DNA of 64,000 nucleotides, taken from Dyella choica (GTDB lineage: Bacteria; Pseudomonadota; Gammaproteobacteria; Xanthomonadales; Rhodanobacteraceae). The position numbers and the translations under genes are program-made. The stretch is taken from positions 186,001-250,000 of the forward strand of contig NZ_RYYV01000004.1 in the NCBI RefSeq assembly GCF_003977665.1, given 5' to 3'. Positions within the stretch are counted from its first letter, which is position 1; each line of letters starts with the position of its first letter. The notes below the pieces were generated by a model. The model saw nothing but the letters and a program-made list of their open reading frames with translations, was not told the DNA's origin and made no database searches. Below, in pieces: positions 34,975-44,059 of the stretch.

Positions 34975-35943
34975 TCAGCGAAAAACCAGCAGCCACAGGA
35001 TGACGAAATTGGCGATGAAAATGCCGGCGGCGCTCCACGCCTGCGCGCGAATCACTCCATAGGGATTGCGCAGCTCCAGCAACGCCGCCGGCACCAGGTT
35101 GAAGTCGGCGGCCATCGGCGTCAGCAGCGTACCGCAGTAACCACACAACATCCCCATCGAACCGAGGATGGCCGGATTGGCCCCATGGCGCTGCACCAGC
35201 AGCGGCAGCCCAATACCGGCCATCATCACCGGGAATGCGGCAAACGCGTTGCCCATGATCACGGTGAACAGCAGCATGCCGAAAGCGAACAACAATAGGC
35301 ACATGAAGGCATTGCCTTCCGGCAGCAGCGCCTTCGCCAACGCAGCGATCGCGGCCCCCACCCCGCTTTGCGTAAACATTTCCCCCAGGGCTGCCAGCAA
35401 CATCGGCAACAAGGCCGCCCATCCGATGGCGTCGAGCAGGCGCTGACCCTCCGCCAGCCCCTGATGCAATGGCGCCCGTGTCACGCGTGCAGCGGCGAAC
35501 AAAGCCGCCACACAGGCCATGCCCAGTCCGATCAGCGTCATCTGCGGCTTGGCAAACAGTGCCGTACCTCCAATCGCAAGATGGGCTCCGAACAATGCCA
35601 CCAGCAGCGTCAGCAGGGGAATCAGCAAGGCGGGCAAAAAAAGCTTATGTCCCAGACGCAACGCGGATGCGAGTCGTATCGAGCTACCCGCGGTTTCCGG
35701 ATGCGGCCGGCGACGAAGCAAGGGGGACAGCAGCGCCAGCGCAATGACCATGCATCCGGCGAGCTGAGCCGGCCACACTCGGCCGGCATGCTGTTGCGCA
35801 AGTACGCTGTCGCCACCGCCAAGCAGCAAACCAAGCAGCAACCAGAAGGCGGCGCGTGCGAGCTTTCGCTCACGCAAATTGCGCCATGCGGTGAAAAGCA
35901 GAAAGGCTGCGATCAATCCATACACATATTCGATGCGCAGCAT
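34975..35943 (-). CDS. DUF979 membrane protein, 322 aa
   Basis: About nine hydrophobic segments (GLIAAFLLFTAW, LLIPLLTLLVALFGAHLA, LLLFAFGMLLFTVIMGNAFAAFP, AGIFIANFVILWLLVF). It contains the conserved GSMGMLCGYCGTLLTPMAADFN region typical of DUF979. It starts 2 bases after the stop of the DUF969 gene. These two families occur side by side next to pcp and 5-oxoprolinase genes in many bacteria, and together are thought to form a permease. 5-oxoproline or pyroglutamyl-peptide transport is inferred from context. Confidence 0.85.
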   Translation of the reverse strand: MLRIEYVYGLIAAFLLFTAWRNLRERKLARAAFWLLLGLLLGGGDSVLAQQHAGRVWPAQLAGCMVIALALLSPLLRRRPHPETAGSSIRLASALRLGHKLFLPALLIPLLTLLVALFGAHLAIGGTALFAKPQMTLIGLGMACVAALFAAARVTRAPLHQGLAEGQRLLDAIGWAALLPMLLAALGEMFTQSGVGAAIAALAKALLPEGNAFMCLLLFAFGMLLFTVIMGNAFAAFPVMMAGIGLPLLVQRHGANPAILGSMGMLCGYCGTLLTPMAADFNLVPAALLELRNPYGVIRAQAWSAAGIFIANFVILWLLVFR

Positions 35944-35945
35944 GC

Positions 35946-36623
35946 TCAATCTCCGCCGGCGTGACGTACGAGGCGCCGCTGGAACAGCCATATGCGCACC
36001 GACTGGATCACCAGTGCGGCGATCGCCGTCGGCAGGGCCCACAATGCGATGCTCAACGGCGTGAGATCGATGCCGTGTTGCGCGTAGAAACTCTGGATGA
36101 GCAGCACTGCGCCCAGCGCAACGAAGACGTCTTCGCCGAAGAAGCGACCAATGTTGTCGGTTGCGGCAGCGACGGCGCGCAGCGCATCGCGATCGGCGTC
36201 GCTCAGGCCCGGATCCATCTTTTCGGCGGCAGCCTCGCCCATCGGCGCCAGCAGGGGACGCACCGTTTGCGCCGGGCCTGCGACGCCAGTGAGGCCCAGC
36301 ATGGCGAGCCCTTCACGCAGCAGCAGGTAACCGATCAGCAGGCGCGCGAGGGTGAGGCCGCGCAATCGTCCCATCCATTGCTGGGCGTGCTCGCGCAATC
36401 CGGCATGCTCGAGCAAGCCGATGGCGGGCAGCGTGAGTACGAACAGCAACAGCATGCGTGAGGAGACGAAACTCCTGCCCAGCAGCGCCAGCACGTCTGG
36501 CAGCGGCAGCCCGGCCAGCAAGCCGCTGACGAGCGCCGCACAGGCCACGACAGGAACCGCATTCAGGCGCAGTGCGAAACCGACGATGATGACCGCGACG
36601 CCCAGTAGCGGCCAGTAGTTCAT
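35946..36623 (-). CDS. DUF969 membrane protein, 225 aa
   Basis: Multi-pass membrane protein of DUF969 type (LLGVAVIIVGFALRLN, MLLLFVLTLPAIGLLEHAGL, TDNIGRFFGEDVFVALGAVLLI). It overlaps the end of pxpA by 4 bases (36620-36623), so it is translationally coupled to it. It is expected to act with the DUF979 protein in uptake across the inner membrane. Confidence 0.85.
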   Translation of the reverse strand: MNYWPLLGVAVIIVGFALRLNAVPVVACAALVSGLLAGLPLPDVLALLGRSFVSSRMLLLFVLTLPAIGLLEHAGLREHAQQWMGRLRGLTLARLLIGYLLLREGLAMLGLTGVAGPAQTVRPLLAPMGEAAAEKMDPGLSDADRDALRAVAAATDNIGRFFGEDVFVALGAVLLIQSFYAQHGIDLTPLSIALWALPTAIAALVIQSVRIWLFQRRLVRHAGGD

Positions 36624-37426
36624 GCCTGCCGCCCGCTCCCGTGCGGAGGAGCGATGCCGATGTCAGCGGCTTCCAGTGCGGCGCGCAACTGGCGCGCCAA
36701 GGTGACCGCATGCGCGCTGTCGCCATGCACGCACACAGTGTCGGCCTGCAGTTCGAGGATGCTGCCGTCAACGGCGCGCACTCGCCCTTCACGTGCCATC
36801 GCCATCGCCTGCGCGATGGCTTCGTCGCTTTCCTGGATCAGGGCATCGGGTTCGCGTCGTGGTTGCAGGCTGCCGTCGGGACGGTAGCGGCGATCGGCAA
36901 AGGCCTCCGCGGCAACCGGTATGCCCACTGCCCTGCCCGCATCGATCAGGGCCGAGTTGGCCAAGCCAAACAGGTACAGCGTGGGATCGAAATCATGCAC
37001 GGCACGCGCGATCGCCGCGGCCAGCTTTGCATCGCGCGCCGCCATGTTGTACAGCGCGCCGTGCGGCTTCACGTGCCGCAGCCGCGTACCCGCCGCCTGC
37101 GCAAATCCATGCAGCGCACCGACCTGATACAACGTAAGCGCATAGGCCTCATTCGGTGTCACTGCCATCTCGCGCCGGCCGAAACCCTGCAGGTCGGGCA
37201 GCGACACGTGCGCGCCTATGGCCACGTCACGCTGCACGGCCATGGCCACGGTGCCGCGCATGACGTCCGGGTCACCGCCGTGAAAGCCGCAGGCTATATT
37301 GGCCGAGCTGACGATGGCGAGCAGTGCGACGTCGTCGCCCATGCGCCACGCGCCGAAGGATTCGCCCAAGTCGCTGTTGAGGTCGATGGTCTTGGTGAAG
37401 GCGCCTTTCATGTGGATTCCGGACAT
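36620..37426 (-). CDS. pxpA: 5-oxoprolinase subunit A (LamB/YcsF family), 268 aa
   Basis: Contains the family hallmarks DLNSDLGESFGAWRMGDD near the start, SANIACGFHGGDP, GAHVSLPDLQGFGRR, and HVKPHGALYNMAA. PxpA acts with PxpB and PxpC to hydrolyse 5-oxoproline to glutamate with ATP in the cytoplasm. The ATG at 37426 gives five extra residues before the alternative ATG at 37411; the true start is uncertain. Unusually, pxpB and pxpC lie 3.5 kb upstream, separated by the tautomerase, GMC oxidoreductase and LysR genes. Confidence 0.92.
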   Translation of the reverse strand: MSGIHMKGAFTKTIDLNSDLGESFGAWRMGDDVALLAIVSSANIACGFHGGDPDVMRGTVAMAVQRDVAIGAHVSLPDLQGFGRREMAVTPNEAYALTLYQVGALHGFAQAAGTRLRHVKPHGALYNMAARDAKLAAAIARAVHDFDPTLYLFGLANSALIDAGRAVGIPVAAEAFADRRYRPDGSLQPRREPDALIQESDEAIAQAMAMAREGRVRAVDGSILELQADTVCVHGDSAHAVTLARQLRAALEAADIGIAPPHGSGRQA

Positions 37427-37542
37427 GGTTCGATGCTTCGGTGCAGGTACCGCCATGCCTCCTCGCGCCCGACAGGGGTGCTCTGGGCGTCCTCATCCTA
37501 GCCCGAAATCAGGCCCGGGACGAGCTGCCTACGACAGCCCGG

Positions 37543-37974
37543 TCACTGGCTCGGATTGGGCTTCGCCCGTTGGCACGCACCACCGCCCAGCTCGCCGGTG
37601 AGAAACTGCGCACGCCCGTTGCCGAAGCTCCAATCAGCGTCGGTATTGTTCACAAACGACACCACAACGTCGCTCTCTTCGATACCACAGCTGATCTTCA
37701 GTTCACGGCAAAGCTCGGCATAGAAAAATGTCTTTTCCTGCTCGCTGCGCGGGCGGGAAATGACCGTCACGACGACCACCTTGTCGGTCCGCTCGATGCC
37801 CAGGCCGGTATCCTCGACTATCATGCGGGACGCATGGTGCTCGTTGACGATTTGATAGCGATCGCGCTGGGGCACCTTGAAGGCGGCGAGCATAGCCCGG
37901 TGCGCCGCATCGAGCATGACACGGATTTGCTGGTTGCTGCGCCCTTCGAAGATGTCAAATTTAATTAGCGGCAT
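37543..37974 (-). CDS. Tautomerase-superfamily protein, 143 aa
   Basis: Starts MPLIKFDIFEGRSNQQI, placing the catalytic Pro at residue 2 as in 4-oxalocrotonate tautomerase-like enzymes. The length (about 130-143) and HHASRMIVEDTG fit the Tautomerase_2 group. It is cytoplasmic. It lies 3 bases downstream of the GMC oxidoreductase stop, so the two belong to one operon: the oxidase or dehydrogenase could produce a keto or aldehyde compound that the tautomerase isomerises. The substrate is unknown. Confidence 0.8.
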   Translation of the reverse strand: MPLIKFDIFEGRSNQQIRVMLDAAHRAMLAAFKVPQRDRYQIVNEHHASRMIVEDTGLGIERTDKVVVVTVISRPRSEQEKTFFYAELCRELKISCGIEESDVVVSFVNNTDADWSFGNGRAQFLTGELGGGACQRAKPNPSQ

Positions 37975-37977
37975 GAT

Positions 37978-39696
37978 TCAATCCTTGGTACCGTTGCGTG
38001 TAAAAGCATCTGCCATCAATCCGTTCTCGTTGCGTATCCAATGCGAGGCTTTCTCGGCGATCATCATGGTCGGCGCGCTGGTGTTTCCGCTCGTGATGGT
38101 AGGCATCACGCTCGCGTCGACCACCCGAAGCCCGGCAATGCCGCGCACCCGCAGGTGGCTATCGAGCACGGCCATGGGGTCATCGGCTTTGCCCATCTTG
38201 ACGGTACCTACTGGGTGGAAGATCGTCGTACCAATGTCGCTGGCGCTCTGCATGAGTTCCTCTTCCGTCTGGTACTGAATACCCGGCTTGTATTCTTCGG
38301 GCTCATAACGGGCGAGTGCCTGCTGTTGCACGATACGCCTCGTCAGCCTCAGTGCGTCGGCGGCTATTTTCCGGTCTTCATCCGTGCTCAGATAGTTCGG
38401 CGATATCGCCGGCGCCTGTTCGAAGTCCGCACTCTTCAGCTGCACCGTTCCTCGGCTGGTCGGATTGATATGGGCGACGCTGGCCGTAAAGGCCGGGAAC
38501 GTATGCAGCGGCTGGCCAAATGCATCGAGGCTCAACGGTTGCACGTGGTACTGCAGGTTGGCGTAGGGTCGCGATGGATCGCTCCTCGCGAAGACGCCCA
38601 ATTGAGACGGCGCCATGCTCATCGGCCCTGAACGATGCAGGGCGTATTCGATGCCGATCTCCGCCTTGCCTAACAGGCTGGAAGTCATGACGTTCAATGT
38701 CTCGGCATGCTTGACTTTGTAGATCGTGCGAAGTTGCAAGTGATCTTGCAAGTTGGCGCCAACGCCAGGCGCGTCATGAATGACGTCGATCCCGAACTGC
38801 CTAAGCAAGGCGGCGGGGCCGACGCCGGAGCGCTGCAGGATGTGCGGCGAGCCGATCGCGCCGGCACTCAGAATCACCTCGCATCCGGCGTGAACAGTGA
38901 CAAGCTCCCGTTCCCGGACGATTTCCGCGCCGGTGCACCGCTGTGACCCATCGGCATGGCGGCCAAAGCTCAGCTGCTTGACGACTGAATCCGTCCAAAT
39001 TGTAAAGTTGGGGCGATGACCTTCGATGGGCGCGAGAAACGCCTTCGAGGTATTCCACCGCCAGCCGGCCTTCTGGGTCACATCGAAGTAGCCGACGCCG
39101 TAGTTGTCGCCCGTATTGAAATCGTCGATGGGCGGAATGCCGGCTTGCTGTGCAGCCAGTGCAAATGAATCGAGCAGTTCCCACTTCAAGCGCTGCTTTT
39201 CCACACGCCATTCGCCGCCATGCGCATGGAAAGCGGCAACCTCCCCGGCCCGTCCATTGAGCAATGCACGATTCTCGGGGTCAAGCTTGTAATAATTCTC
39301 GTGCGCCATGAAATCTTTCAGCGAATGACTCCACGCCCACTCCTCGTCCCCCGTCAGCTCCGCCCATTGGTCATAGTTGTTCGCCTGACCGCGCATATAG
39401 ATCATGCCGTTGATGCTGGAGCTTCCGCCCAGCGTCCTGCCGCGTGGATAGACCAATTGGCGTCCATGAAGCCCTCTTTCCGGCTGCGTACGAAACTGCC
39501 AATCGGTGCGTGGATTATCGACGCAATACAGATAGCCGACCGGGATGTGAATCCATAGGTAGTCGTCCCGTCCACCTGCTTCGACCAACAGCACGTTTTT
39601 GGTCGGATCTTCGCTGAGGCGGTTTGCGAGCAGGGCGCCCGCTGATCCCGCACCGATGACGATATAGTCGAATTTGCAACTGCTCATGAATTTCAT
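37978..39696 (-). CDS. GMC-family oxidoreductase (choline dehydrogenase-like), 572 aa
   Basis: FAD-binding GxGxxG in DYIVIGAGSAGALLANRLSE, the GMC signature GRTLGGSSSINGMIYMRG, and the C-terminal active site region TTIFHPVGTVKMG and TSGNTSAPTMMIAEKAS. The length is typical of choline dehydrogenase-like enzymes, which oxidise alcohols. The ATG at 39696 follows AAAGGGAAA; ATG 39687 is an alternative. It is divergent from the LysR gene at 40026, the likely regulator, and co-transcribed with the tautomerase. Confidence 0.9.
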   Translation of the reverse strand: MKFMSSCKFDYIVIGAGSAGALLANRLSEDPTKNVLLVEAGGRDDYLWIHIPVGYLYCVDNPRTDWQFRTQPERGLHGRQLVYPRGRTLGGSSSINGMIYMRGQANNYDQWAELTGDEEWAWSHSLKDFMAHENYYKLDPENRALLNGRAGEVAAFHAHGGEWRVEKQRLKWELLDSFALAAQQAGIPPIDDFNTGDNYGVGYFDVTQKAGWRWNTSKAFLAPIEGHRPNFTIWTDSVVKQLSFGRHADGSQRCTGAEIVRERELVTVHAGCEVILSAGAIGSPHILQRSGVGPAALLRQFGIDVIHDAPGVGANLQDHLQLRTIYKVKHAETLNVMTSSLLGKAEIGIEYALHRSGPMSMAPSQLGVFARSDPSRPYANLQYHVQPLSLDAFGQPLHTFPAFTASVAHINPTSRGTVQLKSADFEQAPAISPNYLSTDEDRKIAADALRLTRRIVQQQALARYEPEEYKPGIQYQTEEELMQSASDIGTTIFHPVGTVKMGKADDPMAVLDSHLRVRGIAGLRVVDASVMPTITSGNTSAPTMMIAEKASHWIRNENGLMADAFTRNGTKD

Positions 39697-40025
39697 TTTC
39701 CCTTTGGAGAACGTGTCCACCGCGACGCCGGCATGGCACGACATCGCCCATCACTGCGCATTGAAGGGGAACGACGTCAAGGAGGATGCATCGACACCCT
39801 GGCCTGAATCGTCGCTGAGTCGGCGGCGGAGCCGGTTGGCGATGGGGGTCGCACCAGCGACTGAGTAAGCAACAAATAATTCAAGATCACGAACCTTTTT
39901 AAGCACAGTATTTCGTTGCATTCAGTGTAGTTACCGTGCATACATCGCATCAATGGAATTATTTATATAATCATCATGCCTTGCCGGACTAATGTGTCTT
40001 GAATTTTTCTCATGGAGCTACAGCT
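39697..40025. promoter_or_regulatory. Divergent promoter region between GMC oxidoreductase and lysR genes, 329 bp
   Basis: No gene. The section 39880-39985 is AT-rich (TTATTTATATAATCATCAT), as expected for promoters. A LysR-type site is likely, but I could not fix one motif with confidence. Confidence 0.45.
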
Positions 40026-40913
40026 ATGGAACTGCGCGCTTTGCGGTATTTTGTGGAATTGGTTCGCCGCGAAAGCTTTACGGCAGCCGCCGACACACTC
40101 TGTGTAACCCAGTCGGCGGTCAGCAAGATGGTGCAAAGCCTGGAGGAAGAAATGGGTACCGCATTGCTCGTGCGCGACAGCGGCGCACGCAAGCGACGGG
40201 TCGTGCTGACCGATGCCGGGCACCTAGTGCAGGCGCGCGCGCAGGAGATGCTCGCATTAGCGACTGCTTTGCGGGCTGACCTGGAATCGCTGGGCACGCT
40301 TGAACGAGGTGAACTGACGATTGGCATCCCACCCCTGGGCGCAAAGCTTATGGCTCCGTTTATCGCCGCCTTTCATGCGCGCTGGCCCGGCATCGAGCTG
40401 AAATCGATCGAATCCGGCTCCCACGCGATTGGCGAGGCACTGCGCGCCGACGCGCTCCAGCTTGGGGTCTTTTTGGCACCTGTCGAGGAGGATCTCGATT
40501 TCATTCCGATCTGCGATTACAGGCTTCAGCTGCTTGCTTCCAGAACTTCTCGCTGGAACGATCGCAAACGCAAAGCGGTGGCCTTGGCGGAACTGGCCAG
40601 CGAGTCATTTCTTCTGTACGACGAGACGTTCCGGCTCAATGAGGTCATTGATCGGGCCTGCCGGAAAGCGGGTTTCTCGCCCCGTATCGCGTGCCGCAGC
40701 AGTCAATGGGACTTGATTTCCACGCTGGCCGATAAAGGAACGGGCGTCGCGCTGCTTCCCGAGCCTTATTGCACTGACGCCGACGCAACTCGGTTTGTGT
40801 CCATGCCACTCATTGAACCGGAAATTCGCTGGAGCCTGGTGCTGGCTTGGCGTCGATCGGCGCACCTGTCGCGCGCTGCTCGCGCCTGGATCGACATGAC
40901 GCGAGGTGTCTGA
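40026..40913 (+). CDS. LysR-family transcriptional regulator, 295 aa
   Basis: Starts MELRALRYFVELVRRESFTA with a winged HTH (AADTLCVTQSAVSKMVQSLE) typical of LysR proteins, followed by a two-lobe periplasmic-binding-like effector domain (ELTIGIPPLG). The ATG at 40026 is preceded by GGAG; the upstream in-frame TTG at 39999 is less likely. It is divergent from the GMC oxidoreductase and tautomerase genes, which it probably controls. Its insertion separates pxpA from pxpBC. Confidence 0.9.
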   Translation: MELRALRYFVELVRRESFTAAADTLCVTQSAVSKMVQSLEEEMGTALLVRDSGARKRRVVLTDAGHLVQARAQEMLALATALRADLESLGTLERGELTIGIPPLGAKLMAPFIAAFHARWPGIELKSIESGSHAIGEALRADALQLGVFLAPVEEDLDFIPICDYRLQLLASRTSRWNDRKRKAVALAELASESFLLYDETFRLNEVIDRACRKAGFSPRIACRSSQWDLISTLADKGTGVALLPEPYCTDADATRFVSMPLIEPEIRWSLVLAWRRSAHLSRAARAWIDMTRGV

Positions 40914-40946
40914 ACGGCCGTCCTTGCTCCTGCCTGGACAGACAAC

Positions 40947-41942
40947 TTATGCAGCAGGCGATGTGGAAAGCAGGCGCTGTTCGGTGCGTTGAAGCAGGCT
41001 TCGCAGCGATTCCTCGCGCTCGCGCTGGCGTTGACACGCCTCGTCCATGCCAGTCTCGCGAAAATATACGGCATCGCCCGGCCGGCGTTGCGCGAGGCGC
41101 GGAAGGTCCACTGCGGCGAGCTGGCCGATGCGCGGATAGCCGCCCGTAACCGGCGCATCCGCCTGCAGCAGGATCGGCTGTCCGGAGGGTGGCAATTGCA
41201 GCGTGCCGGGCAACGTGGCTTCGGATAGCAGCTCCAGCGGTTGGCGCAGACCCAGTGGCGCGCCATCCAGGCGGCTGCCCGTACGGTTGCTGTCCTTGCT
41301 GATGAGAAAAGGCCGCGAAAACAACGCCTGCTGCGAGGCGTCGTCAAGGGCCGCGTAATGATGGCCGCGCATCAGCGCCAGCGGAGCCTGCGCATAGTCG
41401 AGCCACGGCTGCGGATCGAGCCCCCAGCGCAGTGCACGCACCTGCTTGCCTGAATGAAACCAGGGGACTGCGGCGCGCTCGCCGATCGTCAAGACGTCAC
41501 CGGCCTGGATTGCTCGTCCATCCAGCGGACCGATCCGTGCGTGCAGATCGGCGCTGCGGCTACCCAGCACCGGCGCACAGTCGAAACCACCCCGCACAGC
41601 GAGATAACTGCGGCAGCCATGGTGCACGCCACCGAGGCGCAGCACGGCTCCTGCAGGCAGAAAGCAGCTCGTCCAGGGCGGCAAGGGCTGGTCCTCTACA
41701 CGGGCTTCGATGATCCCGCCCGTCACGGCAATCACGGCATCCTGTAGGAAACGCAGCAGGGGTCCGGCCAGCGTGATCTCCAGTGCGGCTTCGCCATCGG
41801 CGTTGCCCACCAGCGCATTGGCCAGCCGCCATGCCGGCTGATCCATCGCGCCCGCGCGTCCCACGCCAAGCGAAGCAAAGCCGCGGCGCCCCGCATCTTG
41901 CAGGCTGCTGAGCAGGCCGGGCTTGATGACTTCGATGCTCAT
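40947..41942 (-). CDS. pxpC: 5-oxoprolinase subunit C (biotin-dependent carboxyltransferase-like), 331 aa
   Basis: Starts MSIEVIKPGLLSSLQDAGRRG and contains GAMDQPAWRLANALVGN, YLAVRGGF, and GRP/QPILLQADAPVTGGYPRIG, the family pattern of PxpC/KipA. Length is normal. It works with PxpA and PxpB on 5-oxoproline. pxpB lies upstream on the same strand, separated by 93 bases that contain a REP. An in-frame extension to 42029 is encoded by that REP and is rejected. Confidence 0.92.
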   Translation of the reverse strand: MSIEVIKPGLLSSLQDAGRRGFASLGVGRAGAMDQPAWRLANALVGNADGEAALEITLAGPLLRFLQDAVIAVTGGIIEARVEDQPLPPWTSCFLPAGAVLRLGGVHHGCRSYLAVRGGFDCAPVLGSRSADLHARIGPLDGRAIQAGDVLTIGERAAVPWFHSGKQVRALRWGLDPQPWLDYAQAPLALMRGHHYAALDDASQQALFSRPFLISKDSNRTGSRLDGAPLGLRQPLELLSEATLPGTLQLPPSGQPILLQADAPVTGGYPRIGQLAAVDLPRLAQRRPGDAVYFRETGMDEACQRQREREESLRSLLQRTEQRLLSTSPAA

Positions 41943-41965
41943 GCCTCGGTGCCCGTAACAACTTG

Positions 41966-42040
41966 CAGCCTTGCGTTGCAAAACCCAGCATTGCCATGCG
42001 TGCAATACCCGCGACGCTGGGATTGGCATCCCAGCCTACG
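41966..42040. repeat. REP pair (GTAGGCTGGG family), left arm degenerate
   Basis: It lies between pxpB and pxpC. The right element supplies the TAG stop codon of pxpB (42036-42038); the left arm has diverged (TTGCGTTGCAAAACCCAGC). Confidence 0.75.
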
Positions 42041-42743
42041 GAGTGACGCGGCGTAGATATTCATGCTCATCTATCGCTTGGAAGCGAACACGATCGCCCG
42101 GGCACAATAAGGACGGCGCATCGGCAGCCGGATCGAACAAGCGCAACGGCGTGCGACCGATCAATTGCCACCCACCGGGGAGTTCCTGCGGGTAGATGCC
42201 CGTCTGTTGCCCGCCGATGGCGACGCTGCCGGCCGGCACGCTGATGCGTGGACTGCTCCGCCGCGGCACCGCCAACACCGGATCGAGACCAAGCAGATAA
42301 GGAAACCCGGGGGCGAATCCGAGCATGGCCACGCGGTAAGTCGCGCGGGTATGACGCGCGACGACCTCTTCCGGCGTCAAGTGCGTGTATTCCGCGACCT
42401 CTTGCAGATCTTCACCCGCTGCTCCGCCGTAGCAAACCGGTAGGGTCATTTCGCGTGACGTGATTTCCGCGCCGCTTGCCTGATCCAACGCAGACTGGAT
42501 GGCCTCGCGCAAGTACTGTTCGGAAAAGCGGCCCTCATCCTCCCGCCAGCCGAGCGGATCGAAGCGCAATAGCAGGCTCGCATAAGCCGGCACGCATTCC
42601 ACGCTGGCAAGGCAGGACTGCAGCCTCGCGGCTACCTGCAGGACGCGCGCGTTCACTGCTTCATCGATGGCTTCACCGAAGCGCAAGAGCCACGCATCCT
42701 CCGCCAGCGGATCGATTTGCACCTGCGGCCAGGCTTGTGTCAT
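42036..42743 (-). CDS. pxpB: 5-oxoprolinase subunit B (KipI-like), 235 aa
   Basis: Contains the allophanate-hydrolase subunit 1 signature: VAMLGFAPGFPYLLGLD, PRRSSPRISVPAGSVAIGG and QTGIYPQELPGGWQLIGRTP. Partner of PxpA and PxpC in ATP-dependent cleavage of 5-oxoproline to glutamate. Its stop codon comes from a REP element. A second REP pair lies just upstream (42777-42846), so the promoter must be close to or overlap the repeat. Confidence 0.92.
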   Translation of the reverse strand: MTQAWPQVQIDPLAEDAWLLRFGEAIDEAVNARVLQVAARLQSCLASVECVPAYASLLLRFDPLGWREDEGRFSEQYLREAIQSALDQASGAEITSREMTLPVCYGGAAGEDLQEVAEYTHLTPEEVVARHTRATYRVAMLGFAPGFPYLLGLDPVLAVPRRSSPRISVPAGSVAIGGQQTGIYPQELPGGWQLIGRTPLRLFDPAADAPSLLCPGDRVRFQAIDEHEYLRRVTP

Positions 42744-42776
42744 GTCAATCTCAGCTCACCTGCACGTCTGGCGGAG

Positions 42777-42846
42777 TGTAGGCTGGGATGGCAATCCCAG
42801 CATCGGGATGTCGCATGCAATGCTGGGATTGTCATCCCAGCCTACG
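42777..42846. repeat. REP pair (GTAGGCTGGG family)
   Basis: Two near-perfect inverted elements in the divergent gap between pxpB and the secreted protein at 42993. Confidence 0.85.
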
Positions 42847-42992
42847 CTCCTGAGTTCACGACCTGTTGACCGAATGGCAGCTAACCAGACCCATCTTCCT
42901 GCGGGACCTGACCCGCTACGCATCCCACCTTCCTGGTATACGATTTTTCCCAAGCCTTTCCCACACCGCAACGAAAACTCATGGAGCACAGC

Positions 42993-43964
42993 ATGACTGC
43001 ATGCAAGCAGCTTTCCTGGAAGGTGTTGCCTTTTTTTGCCGCCATGGCCTTGGCCGGCCCCATGACCTCGGCTACTGCGGCACAGCCCATGTCAAGGCTC
43101 GTCATCAATGCCCCTACCTCCCAAGACTTTCAACAGCTGTTTTACGAAGACGATAAGTGGACGTCGACGCGATCCATGGTGAACGGTCTACTCGCGGTGC
43201 CGTTCACGTTCAAGCACTTTTCCGACGATGATCTGCAGCAGTTCGGTTCCCAGATGAAGTCCTGGCACAAAACGCTGGATCTGGAGGTCGGCGCCATCAA
43301 GGAGTGGTCGCAGGACGGCGAAAAGAGCTTTCAACTGCAAAAGGCGGAATTCGATCGCCTCGGCCAGCACGGCTGGATCATCAGCGGTTTCGCCATGGAC
43401 GAGCCGTTGTCCAAGGCGATGAGCCTGCACATGTCTGAGGACGCCACCCTCGAACAGACGATACGATTCATCATCGCGGTGAGAAGGAACTATCCGGACG
43501 CGCTGATCGGCGATATCGAGCCATTTCCCTCAAGAAGCGTCGATGAGCACGTTCGCTGGCTGGACCGTCTGCAGGCAAGGCTGCATCAGCTCGGGGAAAA
43601 GGGGCTGGACTTCTATCGTGTCGATCCCGACTGGGTGGCCTTTCAAGTCGCGCACAAGGGCTCGTGGAGCGATCTGAAGAAGATCGAAGACCATTGCCAT
43701 GCGAGCGGCGTGAAATTCAGCCTGATCTATTGGGATTCGGATTTCTGGCAAGCCAAGCAATCCGGCACGCTCAGCGACAAGACCTGGTATGACGGCATCA
43801 TGAAAGAACAGCGCTCGTATGCCGCCGCCGGTGGAAAGCCCGACCAGTATGTCATCGAGAGCTGGACCGGCCAGCCCAAGACCGTGCTGCCCGACTCGGC
43901 GCCTTACAGTTTTACGAATTCGGCCAGGGATTTTGTGCGCCTGATCGGTGGTGGCAAACTGTAA
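42993..43964 (+). CDS. Secreted protein of unknown function, TIM-barrel-like, 323 aa
   Basis: The ATG at 42993 has GGAG six bases upstream and is preferred to ATG 42981. A signal peptide (LPFFAAMALAGPMTSATAAQ) precedes a domain with barrel-like strands (HGWIISGFAMDEPL, YPDALIGDIEPFPS, KGLDFYRVDPDWVAF, KFSLIYWDSDFW). Asp and Glu at strand ends would fit a glycoside hydrolase-like fold, but I recognise no family. It appears monocistronic between two REP pairs. Confidence 0.65.
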   Translation: MTACKQLSWKVLPFFAAMALAGPMTSATAAQPMSRLVINAPTSQDFQQLFYEDDKWTSTRSMVNGLLAVPFTFKHFSDDDLQQFGSQMKSWHKTLDLEVGAIKEWSQDGEKSFQLQKAEFDRLGQHGWIISGFAMDEPLSKAMSLHMSEDATLEQTIRFIIAVRRNYPDALIGDIEPFPSRSVDEHVRWLDRLQARLHQLGEKGLDFYRVDPDWVAFQVAHKGSWSDLKKIEDHCHASGVKFSLIYWDSDFWQAKQSGTLSDKTWYDGIMKEQRSYAAAGGKPDQYVIESWTGQPKTVLPDSAPYSFTNSARDFVRLIGGGKL

Positions 43965-43988
43965 ATGCCATTCCCATAGGCGAAAGAT

Positions 43989-44057
43989 GTAGGCTGGGAT
44001 GACAATCCCAGCATCGGTATGTCGTGTGGAAAGCTGGGATTGTCATCCCAGCCTACG
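43989..44057. repeat. REP pair (GTAGGCTGGG family)
   Basis: Two inverted elements between convergent genes, 2 bases from the stop of the transporter gene at 44060. The spacer matches the one at 28381-28454 (ATCGG..TG, GTGGAAAGCTGGG). Confidence 0.85.
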
Positions 44058-44059
44058 CA

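Noticed and set aside
34949-35422. N-terminal extension of pcp
   Set aside because: It is the DUF979 gene read in another frame; the pcp family starts at MSEPPRILLTGF.
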